Shown: one piece after another, positions 1 to 7,394 of the stretch
Layout of the letters: the number at the start of each line of letters is the position of its first letter
Numbering within the stretch: position 1 is the stretch's first letter
NCBI GenBank assembly: GCA_903904765.1
Contig: CAIVEA010000921.1
Location: 1 to 15,135 of the forward strand
Reading direction: 5' to 3'
From: an uncultured Chloroflexota bacterium
Lineage (GTDB): Bacteria > Chloroflexota > Anaerolineae > Aggregatilineales > Phototrophicaceae
DNA: 15,135 bases
Notes under the pieces: generated by a model
The model's input: the letters and a program-made list of their open reading frames with translations, nothing else
Databases searched by the model: none
Told to the model about the DNA's origin: nothing
Position numbers and translations under genes: made by a program

Positions 1-618
1 GTTGCACCGGACTTTCTGGATGTCATGGTGGAGGTGATGGAGCAGAACCCGAAAGTCGGCGTGGCTGGCCCGATGATCTACTACCACAGCCAACCGGAGA
101 AAATCTGGTCGGCGGGTGGCGCGATTGACTGGCAACACGGCCTCACGCGCATGGTGGGCATCAATGAGGATGATGTGGCGCAGTTCGGCTTGCGTCCGCG
201 TAATGTGGATTTCGTGACGGGCTGTGCGCTGCTGGCGCGGCGGGCGGTCTGGGAGCAGGTCGGCCTGTTGGACGATAGCTTCTTCATGTATTACGAGGAA
301 ACCGAGTGGTGTGTGCGGGCAGCGCGGGCGGGTTGGGATATTCAACTCATCCCCGCCGCGATGATCTGGCATAAAATCACGGTGGAAGAACGTGCCGCTT
401 CACCGCGCACCTTCTACTATATGACGCGCAATCGCCTGCTGTTCCTGCATCGCACGGATGCCAGCTATAGCGGACGCTTGCGGACGTGGAGCGAATACCT
501 GCGGACGTTTCTGAGCTGGTCGCTGTGGCCGCGCCAGCACACCCGCGATCTGCGGCGCACGCTGCTCCGCGCCGTGTGGGATTACTCACGCGGGCATTTC
601 GGCGCACAGCCGGCCTGA
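1..618 (+). CDS. Family 2 glycosyltransferase, C-terminal part (5' truncated by window edge)
   Basis: This is the C-terminal ~205 residues of a GT-A fold glycosyltransferase. The frame is open from base 1, so the true start lies upstream and the first internal ATG (25) is not the start. Visible family features are the 'VGVAGPMIYY' strand, 'DFVTGCALLARR' and the acceptor-side acidic motif in 'FFMYYEETEWCVRAARAGW', followed by 'IWHK'. This arrangement is typical of WbbL/rhamnosyltransferase-like GT2 enzymes, which move a nucleotide-activated sugar onto a lipid-linked or polysaccharide acceptor at the inner face of the membrane. No membrane segment is seen in the visible part. The next gene, another glycosyltransferase, starts 15 bases after the stop, so the two are very likely co-transcribed. 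The family call is firm. The sugar and acceptor are unknown. Confidence 0.88.
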   Translation, partial: VAPDFLDVMVEVMEQNPKVGVAGPMIYYHSQPEKIWSAGGAIDWQHGLTRMVGINEDDVAQFGLRPRNVDFVTGCALLARRAVWEQVGLLDDSFFMYYEETEWCVRAARAGWDIQLIPAAMIWHKITVEERAASPRTFYYMTRNRLLFLHRTDASYSGRLRTWSEYLRTFLSWSLWPRQHTRDLRRTLLRAVWDYSRGHFGAQPA

Positions 619-633
619 ACAGGAGTCCATCGG

Positions 634-1824
634 GTGCATCTTCTATTTCTATCATGGTGGTGGCCGTATCCCGCCAGCAATGGCGCGAAAATCCGAATCT
701 ATAATCTGCTGCGTGGCCTTGCGACACAGCACCACATCACGCTGCTCTCATTCGCAGAACCGGATGAGGCCACACCGGAGCAGATCGCGCATTTGCAACA
801 ATTTTGCGTCCATGTCGAGTTGCTTCCCAAGCCTACCTATCATCCCGGTGCGCTGAAAGCCACGCTGGGCTATTTCTCGCGCTGGCCGCGTTCGCTGGTT
901 GATGTGTATAGCCCGTTGATGGCGGAACGGATGCGAACGATTGCCGCGCAAACGCCAGTGGATGTCGTCGTGGCATCGCAGTTACAAACCTTGCGCTACT
1001 TGGATGTGCTGCCTGCAATCCCCGGTATTCTAGAAGAAATTGAAGTCACTATTTTCTATGATCGAGTGGCCGAAGCTACCACCCGCACTGGTCGTTGGCG
1101 GGCGCAGATGACTTTGAGCAAGCTCCAGCAGGCGCTATATGGCCTGCTACAGCGCGGAATCCCTTTCACCGTCGTTTCCGAATCTGAGCGTGAAAAAATC
1201 CGCCAGTTCGCCCCGCCCAACGCACGGATTGAAGTCGTCCCGAATGGGGTGGATACCCGCGCCAACCAGCCTGACCCCGCTGCTACGCTCGAAGCCGATA
1301 CCCTGATCTACCCCGGCGCGGTGACCTATTTCGCCAATCTGGACGCGGTGACGTACTGCGCCGATGAGGTGCTGCCCCGCCTGCGCCAGAGCGCCCCCGA
1401 TGCGCGGTTGCGCGTGACGGGTGGCACGGGCGAGGTGGATGTGTCGCGCTTGAAGGCGCTGCCCGGTGTGGAGTTCACGGGTTTCCTGCCCTCGGTGGCG
1501 GACGCGATTCGCCGCGCTCAAGCGGTCATCGTTCCGCTGCGGGTGGGTGGCGGCACGCGCCTGAAAATTCTAGAGGCGATGGCGCTGGGCACGCCCGTCA
1601 TCTCCACACGCAAGGGTGCGGAGGGGCTGAATGTGACCGATGGTGAGGATATTCTGCTGGCGGATACACCGGACGAATTGGCGGCGGCGGCGTTGCGGTT
1701 GTTCCGCGACCCGGCGCTGCGGGCGCGATTGGCGGCGGCGGGGCGCGCCCGTGTGGAACGCGAGTATGATTGGCAACAGATCGCCGCACAACTCTCGGCA
1801 CTGATTGTGGACACTGCGCGTTAG
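634..1824 (+). CDS. GT4-type glycosyltransferase (group 1)
   Basis: A 396-residue GT-B fold enzyme predicted to transfer a sugar from a nucleotide donor in glycan or polysaccharide synthesis. The GTG start at 634 is supported by AGGAG at 621-625 with 8 bases of spacing. The N-terminal acceptor domain opens with 'HLLFLSWWWPYPASNGAKIR', containing the Gly-containing loop common in this family. The C-terminal donor domain shows 'VVSESEREKI' (about 180-189), 'VVPNGVDT' (201-208), 'LIYPGAVTYFANLDAV' (224-239) and the sugar-nucleotide motif around 305-332 ('GGGTRLKILEAMALGTPVIS', with E314). The length is normal for GT4. The 'YPGAVTYFANLDAV' block resembles sugar transferases of exopolysaccharide clusters, but the substrate cannot be read from sequence. 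It sits directly behind the GT2 gene. Confidence 0.9.
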   Translation: MHLLFLSWWWPYPASNGAKIRIYNLLRGLATQHHITLLSFAEPDEATPEQIAHLQQFCVHVELLPKPTYHPGALKATLGYFSRWPRSLVDVYSPLMAERMRTIAAQTPVDVVVASQLQTLRYLDVLPAIPGILEEIEVTIFYDRVAEATTRTGRWRAQMTLSKLQQALYGLLQRGIPFTVVSESEREKIRQFAPPNARIEVVPNGVDTRANQPDPAATLEADTLIYPGAVTYFANLDAVTYCADEVLPRLRQSAPDARLRVTGGTGEVDVSRLKALPGVEFTGFLPSVADAIRRAQAVIVPLRVGGGTRLKILEAMALGTPVISTRKGAEGLNVTDGEDILLADTPDELAAAALRLFRDPALRARLAAAGRARVEREYDWQQIAAQLSALIVDTAR

Positions 1825-1885
1825 GATGTAGCTAAAAATTCAACTGTCGCCTATTGAAACCTTATGGTAATCAGGACGAAACCCG

Positions 1886-3580
1886 ATGCAGCAACCCGCC
1901 CCTTCAATCCGTAGTCTGTTCAACCGCCGCGAATGGTTGATCGTCAGCGTTATCATCCTCGTTACGCTGGCTGTCACCGCCATCCCCTATTTGTACGCCT
2001 ATCGCGGCGCACCGGATACCATGCACTTCATGGGCATCACCTTCAATATTCCCGATCATTTCCAGTATTTTTCGTGGCTGCGCGAATCCCGCGATCAATT
2101 TCTCGTCCCTAACATGCTCACGCCGGAGCCGAGTGCCGCGCTGCTATTCAACTTTCTGTGGTGGACGCTGGGGCGCATTCAGGTGCTGACGGGCATTCCC
2201 TACGATGGGTTGTTCCAGATCACGCGCTTGCTGGCGGGGGCGTTCGTCATGGCCTCCATTTACTTCTTCTGCGGGGTAATCTTCAGCAACCGCGCCAAGC
2301 GTATGACAGCCTTCCTTGTGGCGGTGTTCGGTGCGGGCTTGGGTTGGTTGCTGGTGATCGAAAAGGCGCTGCGCCATCTGCAAGATGTGAACTCGCCGTT
2401 TGCCGTCTATACCGCCGAGCCGAACACCTTCTTCACGGTGCTGGCTTTCCCGCATTTTGCCATCGCCGCCGGCTTGATCGTGCTAATCTTCTCGGTGGTG
2501 CTGCTGGGGCAGATGCGAAAGAGCATGCGGTTGGCTGGGCTGGCGGCGGCGCTCAGTCTGCTGCTGGGTGTGCAGCATTCGTATGATATGTTTATCATCT
2601 ATCCGGTCATCGGCCTGTACGCGCTGTTCGTGTGGCTGCGTGATCGCAAATTCCCGTTGTACCTGTTCAAACTGGGCGTGGTGGTGGTGCTGGTTTCAAT
2701 GTGGCCGGCGCTGCAAGCCTTTTACATCACGCAGGCCGATGCGGTGTGGAAGGGTGTGCTGTCGCAGTTCGACAATGCTGGCGCATGGACACCCGCCCCT
2801 TGGTTGCTGCCCATTCTGATGGGGCTGTCGTGGTTGCTGGCGATCTGGGCGCTGGACATCCGCACACCTTTCAAAAACCGCGATGATAAGCACCTGTTCA
2901 TCATGGCGTGGTTTCTGTCGCACTTCATCCTCGTCTACATCCCGCTGAACTTCCAGATACACTTACTTTCGGGCTGGCAGATCATCACGGGTGTGCTGGC
3001 AACCATCGGCCTATACACGCGGGTACTGCCCGTGCTGCGGAAGTTCTTGCCCAAGCTGGATGCACGCCGTATAACACAACTGGCAACGGCGGCGCTGGTG
3101 GTGGCAGTCATCCCCACCAACCTGTACATACTAGCGTGGCGCTTCCTCGATATGCGGCAGGCGTGGCAGAACTACGAAGGGCGGACGGCGGAAAACCGCT
3201 ATTTCATCCTCACGGGCGAATATGACGCGCTGCAATTCTTGAACACCACCGTCACAGGTGATGATGTGGTGCTGGCGAGTCTGGACATCGGGCAGTTCGT
3301 TCCGGCGCTGACCGGGGCGCGGGCGTTTGTGGCGCACTGGGCGCAAACGCTGGATTTCTACGGCAAGCGCGACATGGTGAGCGCCTTCTTCAACAGCGCA
3401 ACGGATGATGCCGAACGCCAGCGCATCCTGAGCGAATATCATGTGACCCTTGTGGTCTATAGCCCGGAGGAGAAGCGGCTAGGGGATTATAATCCGTCGG
3501 TGGTCAGCTATTTGACCGAAGTGTACAACGCTGGCGATGTGCAGGTGTTCCGCGTGAATTTGCCCGCATCTGGCTCGTAA
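1886..3580 (+). CDS. Multi-pass membrane protein, GT-C glycosyltransferase-like
   Basis: A 564-residue integral membrane protein. ATG 1886 follows AGGAC at about 1873-1877. The first membrane segment spans about 17-38. It is followed by a loop holding 'IPDHFQYFSWLRES' (about 55-68), with D57 in the place where GT-C enzymes usually carry their catalytic acidic residue. About nine or ten further hydrophobic segments follow to roughly residue 430, then a soluble domain (about 435-564) containing 'VLASLDIGQFVPALTGARAF'. The topology suits a lipid-linked-sugar-dependent glycosyltransferase or an O-antigen/mannosyltransferase-type protein acting on the outer side of the membrane. It lies 61 bases behind two soluble glycosyltransferases, which supports a role in the same glycan pathway. 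The exact family is not certain, and a non-enzymatic membrane protein is possible. Confidence 0.72.
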   Translation: MQQPAPSIRSLFNRREWLIVSVIILVTLAVTAIPYLYAYRGAPDTMHFMGITFNIPDHFQYFSWLRESRDQFLVPNMLTPEPSAALLFNFLWWTLGRIQVLTGIPYDGLFQITRLLAGAFVMASIYFFCGVIFSNRAKRMTAFLVAVFGAGLGWLLVIEKALRHLQDVNSPFAVYTAEPNTFFTVLAFPHFAIAAGLIVLIFSVVLLGQMRKSMRLAGLAAALSLLLGVQHSYDMFIIYPVIGLYALFVWLRDRKFPLYLFKLGVVVVLVSMWPALQAFYITQADAVWKGVLSQFDNAGAWTPAPWLLPILMGLSWLLAIWALDIRTPFKNRDDKHLFIMAWFLSHFILVYIPLNFQIHLLSGWQIITGVLATIGLYTRVLPVLRKFLPKLDARRITQLATAALVVAVIPTNLYILAWRFLDMRQAWQNYEGRTAENRYFILTGEYDALQFLNTTVTGDDVVLASLDIGQFVPALTGARAFVAHWAQTLDFYGKRDMVSAFFNSATDDAERQRILSEYHVTLVVYSPEEKRLGDYNPSVVSYLTEVYNAGDVQVFRVNLPASGS

Positions 3581-3586
3581 GCGCAG

Positions 3587-3690
3587 TTCGCTCGCACCCC
3601 AACCCCTCTCCTAACCGCTGAGTACAGCTAAGAGAGGGGAAGCAAGATGGTCATACACTCTTCGCCATGAGCGAGAAGGGCCGGGGATGA
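3587..3690. repeat. Palindromic intergenic repeat-like element
   Basis: The spacer after the membrane protein gene holds nested inverted repeats: CCCCTCTC (3603-3610) with GAGAGGGG (3632-3639), and inside it GCTG (3617-3620) with CAGC (3625-3628). Flanking 'TTCGCTC' and 'GAGCGAG' words, and C-rich and G-rich blocks, extend the symmetry outwards. This resembles short dispersed palindromes common between genes in Chloroflexota, but only one copy is in the window, so repetition in the genome is an inference. Confidence 0.5.
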
Positions 3691-3713
3691 GGGTTAATGG
3701 CACACAATAAAAA

Positions 3714-3743
3714 GGCGCAGGCCGTGTGGTCTGCGCCGTTTTT
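3714..3743. terminator. Bidirectional intrinsic terminator
   Basis: A 10-bp stem with one G-T wobble (3714-3723 with 3728-3737) and a 4-base loop is followed by TTTTT (3739-3743). It is preceded by an A-run, so it can also work on the minus strand. It separates the plus-strand glycosyltransferase block from the minus-strand SH3 gene. Confidence 0.85.
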
Positions 3744-3789
3744 GTTATCCGAAACGTCCCCTCATTTGTGGGACAGAAGGGCAGGGATT

Positions 3790-4539
3790 CTACGAAGCCT
3801 TCTCTACCCAGTAGGTGCTGCCGATGCCTTCGGTGATATATCCCGTCTGTCCCTTGAAGTTCACATAGTACCAGTTGTGCGGGGTCTTGCCGCAGAACGG
3901 GCCAGCCACGACGGTGAAGGTATCGCCCTTCGCCTTGTAGAGGGTCGCTATGACATGAACGCCGTCAATCGCGGAGCGCAGGCTGCTATAGACCTGTGCG
4001 GGACGGCCTACCGAGCCGACAGTCAGGCGCGGCGCAGGCGCACCCGTGCAAGCACCGGTGGCGGTGGCAGCGGGGGGCAGGCTGAGGGTGGGGGTGGCAG
4101 TCGGCACAGCCGGGACAGCCGTTGCTGCCGCTGTCGGCATGATGGCCGGGGTCGCAGTGGGCATGGCAGGTGCAGCCGTCGGCGCAATGCCCGAAGTCTG
4201 TTCCACCCAGTAGGTCGAGTCCTTGCCTTCGGTCACGTAGCCCACCAGCCCCTTGAAGTTCACCTGATACCAGTTGTAGCCCATGTAGCAGCGCGGGGCT
4301 GCGGTGATGGTGAAGGTGTCGCCCGTCGCTTTGTACATCACAGCCAGCGCCGTTGCATTATCCGGTGCAGCCCAGAGCGTACTGTAGCTCTGGGCGGGAC
4401 GGGCGACCATGCCCACCGACAGACGAGCCGGAGGCGCGCCCGCGCAGGTCGCTTGTGCCGCAGGGCTGGCGAATACCGCCATCGGCAGCAATACGGCGAA
4501 TAAAATGCCAATCATGACCACAAGACTGAGTTTTCGCAT
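3790..4539 (-). CDS. Exported protein with two SH3b-like domains
   Basis: A 249-residue predicted exported protein. ATG 4539 is supported by AAGGA with 8 bases of spacing. A signal peptide covers about 1-29 ('MRKLSLVVMIGILFAVLLPM' then 'AVFASPAAQA'). Two copies of an SH3b-like domain follow, at about 32-113 and 164-246. They share 'GAPxxRL.VG.V.RPAQ.YS.L', 'YKA.GDTFT', 'NWY.VNFKG..GY.TEG' and 'STYWVE'. An Ala/Pro/Thr linker (about 114-161) with 'PTATP' repeats joins them. Each copy has two cysteines exactly 52 residues apart (C32/C84 and C164/C216), which suggests an intradomain disulfide outside the membrane. Bacterial SH3b domains commonly bind cell-wall peptides or sugars. No catalytic domain is present, so this is probably a wall-binding or sensor-like accessory protein. 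Ligand unknown. Confidence 0.85.
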   Translation of the reverse strand: MRKLSLVVMIGILFAVLLPMAVFASPAAQATCAGAPPARLSVGMVARPAQSYSTLWAAPDNATALAVMYKATGDTFTITAAPRCYMGYNWYQVNFKGLVGYVTEGKDSTYWVEQTSGIAPTAAPAMPTATPAIMPTAAATAVPAVPTATPTLSLPPAATATGACTGAPAPRLTVGSVGRPAQVYSSLRSAIDGVHVIATLYKAKGDTFTVVAGPFCGKTPHNWYYVNFKGQTGYITEGIGSTYWVEKAS

Positions 4540-4596
4540 GGTGATATTCCTTAGTACAGGCCACGAACGAATGCGGTGAAACGGACGTTAGAAAAC

Positions 4597-4605
4597 ATTC
4601 TAGCA
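4597..4605 (-). promoter_or_regulatory. Extended -10 promoter candidate for the SH3 gene
   Basis: Read on the minus strand the bases are TGCTAGAAT, a TGn extended -10 with TAGAAT, about 58 bases before the SH3-protein start. No good -35 lies 17 bases upstream, as is usual for extended -10 promoters. It would allow the SH3 gene to be transcribed apart from the TPR gene upstream. Confidence 0.4.
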
Positions 4606-4649
4606 TATAATCGCCCTCCATTCTTCCGGCTGATCGCAGACCAAGCCGT

Positions 4650-5837
4650 TTAGGGCGCAACAGTCATTTGCACGCGCACCGCCCCGTCCGAGCCGCCCCC
4701 TGCATGGCTGACCACCAGCCCGTACACCCCATCTTCCGGCAGGACGAAATCGGTTAGCGCCGCATCGTAGCTGCCGCCGCTGTCATCATCGGCGGCAATC
4801 GGGTCGCCATGCGGGTTCAGCAGCACGATCAGCGGGTCAGTCGCGCCAGCGGTGCGGCTGGTCGCCGTCAGAGTCACCGTTTGTCCGGCGCGGCCTTCAA
4901 AACTGAACACGTACACCATGCCTTGATCGAGTTCCACCACCTGCGATTCGCCGGGGCGCAGCACCTGTTTGGCATCGGTATTTTCTTGTTGTGACCGAAT
5001 CCAGTCCAGATAATCCGCTGCCGCCAGCGCCGTATTACCCAGTAGTGATTGCACCATCCCGCGCTGGAGGTACAGCCCCACCGCGTCCGGGCGCAGCCGT
5101 AGCGCCTCGCTCAAATCGGTCAGCGCCAGTTCGTAGTTTTCCTGCTCCATGTAGACTCCGGCGCGGTTGGCATAGCCGCCTGCTTCGTCCGGCGATAGGC
5201 GCACCGCTTCGCTGTAATCGGCCAGCGCCGCTTTCAAGTCGCCCAGTTGCGCCTGCACATAGCCGCGTTCGTTATATGCGCCCGCATCATCCGGCACCAA
5301 GCGCACCAGTTCGTTGTAGTCGGGCAGCGCCTTCTGGTAATCCTCTTGAGCCGCGTAGAACGCGCCGCGCCGCAAGTAGGCATCGCTCAGATCGGGTGCA
5401 GCTTCGATGGCGGCATCCAGTTCGGGCAGCACCGCGTCCAGCTTCCCCTGTTGCAAATAGATATTCGCCCGCACCAGATGAACCCGTCCGGTCAGTTCGG
5501 TGCTAGGGGCGGGTAGGTCGAGCGCGGTCTGCAAATCCGCCAGCGCATCATCGAACCGATTGAGCGCCGTATACGAAACTGCCCGCGAATAATAGGCTTC
5601 GGCATAGGTGGGATTGAGCAAGATGAACTGGCTGTAGGCACTGATGGCGGCAGCATAATCGCCCGCATCGAAAGCCGTTCCCGCCCGGTCAAACAGGTCA
5701 CTCGCCACCACAATCGGCACCGTGATCGGGGATGCGCCCGTGCTGCCTTCGGCGGAAGGAGTGGGTGTGGCTTCTTGCGCGGCAACAGGTAGCACAGCAG
5801 TGGCAGAGAGCAGAACGGACAGGATGAACTTACGCAT
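4650..5837 (-). CDS. Exported TPR protein with PPC-like C-terminal domain
   Basis: A 395-residue predicted exported scaffold protein. The start is placed at ATG 5837, with GAGG 5 bases ahead. An in-frame GTG at 5843 lies inside this ribosome site and is less likely. A signal peptide (about 1-20, ending 'PVAAQEA') and a short Pro/Thr/Ser linker are followed by about seven tandem TPR units from residue 47 to 285 (for example 'AEAYYSRAVSYTALNRFDDA', 'AYNERGYVQAQLGDLKAALA', 'GGYANRAGVYMEQENYELAL'). A beta-rich C-terminal domain (about 293-395) with 'LRPGESQVVELDQGMVYVFS', 'DPLIVLLNPHGDPIAADDDS' and 'LPEDGVYGLVVSHAG' matches the pattern of pre-peptidase C-terminal (PPC) domains. TPRs mediate protein contacts. 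No enzymatic domain is visible. The SH3b gene follows 110 bases downstream on the same strand. Confidence 0.88.
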   Translation of the reverse strand: MRKFILSVLLSATAVLPVAAQEATPTPSAEGSTGASPITVPIVVASDLFDRAGTAFDAGDYAAAISAYSQFILLNPTYAEAYYSRAVSYTALNRFDDALADLQTALDLPAPSTELTGRVHLVRANIYLQQGKLDAVLPELDAAIEAAPDLSDAYLRRGAFYAAQEDYQKALPDYNELVRLVPDDAGAYNERGYVQAQLGDLKAALADYSEAVRLSPDEAGGYANRAGVYMEQENYELALTDLSEALRLRPDAVGLYLQRGMVQSLLGNTALAAADYLDWIRSQQENTDAKQVLRPGESQVVELDQGMVYVFSFEGRAGQTVTLTATSRTAGATDPLIVLLNPHGDPIAADDDSGGSYDAALTDFVLPEDGVYGLVVSHAGGGSDGAVRVQMTVAP

Positions 5838-5843
5838 ATCCAC

Positions 5844-6189
5844 CTCTTGATGACAGGTGCTTCACATCTGGAACCACGATAGCACAAACCCGGTTGGGCG
5901 GGCTAGAGTCTGGGCAAACTCTCAGCAAATGCCATGTGAAATAATTGCCTTGATCTGGATTTGTAGCTAGGTGGCAATTCTGGATATAATTATCACATAT
6001 CACATTAAAATACATTACGGTTTCATCTGCGGACGCAATTGATAAGGGAAAGTGTGTTCGGAAAAAGACCCCATTCTGCACCCTCCCTAATTGTCACGTC
6101 CATTTATAATCCCCTATTGACGTATTTTATAGGTAATGCGATAGTGAGTTGTGAGTAAGGCGTTGATGACGAATACGAAGGACGCTGTT
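5844..6189. promoter_or_regulatory. Divergent intergenic region between TPR and signalling genes
   Basis: This AT-rich stretch serves two divergent genes. Towards the plus-strand signalling gene, TTGACG (6117-6122) lies 17 bases from a weak GATAGT (6140-6145). TTGTAG (5961-5966) lies 18 bases from a perfect TATAAT (5985-5990). Either could be the promoter. The first would start transcription near 6152, downstream of the GTG at 6151, which favours translation from 6190. A tandem TATCACA repeat sits at 5991-6004. No convincing minus-strand promoter was found, and no small gene is evident. Confidence 0.4.
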
Positions 6190-7314
6190 ATGCAGAGCGC
6201 GAAAGTGCTGGTAGTGGAGGATGATGTTCATCTGCTGGAAGGGATTCGGGACATTCTCGAACTCGAAGAGGAGATGAAATTTGAAGTGCTGATGGCTGAG
6301 AACGGCGTTCAGGCGTTGGAAGTTCTGCGCTCGCAGATTGCGCCGCCAGATTTGATCGTCTCGGACATTATGATGCCCAAGATGGATGGTATTACCTTCC
6401 TGAAGGAAGTCCGCAAAGAGCCGATCTGGTTTGCTATCCCATTCATTTTCCTGACCGCTAAGGGCGAAAAGGCCGATCAGCATCGTGGGCTGGGGATGGG
6501 CGCGGAAGATTACATCGTCAAGCCCTATGATCCGAACGATCTGCTAGTGAAGATTAAGGCGCGTCTGCGGCGCTACAGCGGCCTGAACGAACTGTATAAG
6601 AAAGGTCTGGACGGCCTGAAGCGCCAGATTCTGACCATGCTCAACCACGAATTCCGCACTCCGCTGACGTTCGTGGTGGCTTACTCAGATTTGCTCACCA
6701 ATACAGGCGATTACAAGCTCTCGGATGCCGAGATGCAAGCCTACCTCGGCGGCGTGAGCGCCGGTGCGGATCGGCTGCGGCGGCTGATCGAGAATTTCAT
6801 CCTGCTGGTGGAGTTCACGACGGGGGATGCCCAGCAGACCTATGCGTGGCGGCGGGGCGAAGTAGATGATATTCAGGGCTTGATTGATCTCGCCCGCGAG
6901 AAGGCCGGAATGATCGGCGCTCACCCGCTGACGGTGGAGATTAAAGACCCGATTCCGCCCTTCAGTGGTGATAAGGAATATCTGGCGGCGGCGCTGGCGC
7001 AATACCTGACCAATGCATCCAAGTTTTCGGCAGATGGTAAGCCGATTGTGATAAGCGTGGAGGCGAATGAGAACGAAGTGGTGCTGTCGGTGCGCGATCA
7101 GGGTCGCGGCATTCCCGCCAACGAATTTGATGCCATCTGGCAACCATTCTATCAGATCAATCGCGCTGTGAACGAAGATCAGGGTGCGGGGACGGGGTTG
7201 GCGATTGTGCAAGGCGTGGCAACGCTGCATGGTGGCCGCGCCGAGGTGGACAGCAGGGTGGGCATGGGCAGCACCTTCCGCATTTCGCTGCCCCTTCGCA
7301 GCCCGCACACATAA
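6190..7314 (+). CDS. Response regulator/histidine kinase fusion (REC-HisKA-HATPase)
   Basis: A soluble 374-residue signalling protein. ATG 6190 has an excellent GAAGGA site (6177-6182) with 7 bases of spacing and begins the usual 'AKVLVVEDD' receiver strand. Alternatives are GTG 6151 and ATG 6166. The REC domain (about 4-125) has acidic pocket D11/D12, phosphoacceptor D59 in 'DLIVSDIMMPKMDG', T89 and K91 in 'LTAKGEK', and 'VKPYD'. The HisKA domain has H153 in 'MLNHEFRTPLT'. The ATPase domain (about 260-370) shows an N-box ('YLTNASKFS'), G1 ('VRDQGRGIP') and G2 ('GAGTGLAIVQGVATLHGG'). There is no membrane segment or periplasmic sensor, so it likely receives a phosphate from another kinase and controls its own kinase activity. 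No partner regulator is adjacent. Targets unknown. Confidence 0.93.
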   Translation: MQSAKVLVVEDDVHLLEGIRDILELEEEMKFEVLMAENGVQALEVLRSQIAPPDLIVSDIMMPKMDGITFLKEVRKEPIWFAIPFIFLTAKGEKADQHRGLGMGAEDYIVKPYDPNDLLVKIKARLRRYSGLNELYKKGLDGLKRQILTMLNHEFRTPLTFVVAYSDLLTNTGDYKLSDAEMQAYLGGVSAGADRLRRLIENFILLVEFTTGDAQQTYAWRRGEVDDIQGLIDLAREKAGMIGAHPLTVEIKDPIPPFSGDKEYLAAALAQYLTNASKFSADGKPIVISVEANENEVVLSVRDQGRGIPANEFDAIWQPFYQINRAVNEDQGAGTGLAIVQGVATLHGGRAEVDSRVGMGSTFRISLPLRSPHT

Positions 7315-7353
7315 TCGTCGCGCACTGCATTCAGTTAAACCAACTCAAGACTC

Positions 7354-7385
7354 AAAAGGGACGCTGCACGAAAGCGTCCCTTTTT
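7354..7385. terminator. Bidirectional intrinsic terminator
   Basis: A 12-bp perfect stem pairs AAAAGGGACGCT (7354-7365) with AGCGTCCCTTTT (7373-7384) around a 7-base loop, with a T-run at 7381-7385. It lies between the convergent signalling and aldehyde dehydrogenase genes, and can end both transcripts. Confidence 0.9.
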
Positions 7386-7394
7386 GTTGTGCGT

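Noticed and set aside
3697..4503. Plus-strand open frame of 268 codons
   Set aside because: It is antisense to the SH3b gene, is rich in Arg/Gly/His as expected from an opposite-strand shadow, starts inside the terminator region and has no ribosome site.
6151..6189. GTG start for the receiver-kinase protein
   Set aside because: GAAGGA with ideal spacing precedes ATG 6190, where the receiver domain begins. The extension is not needed and lacks a ribosome site.
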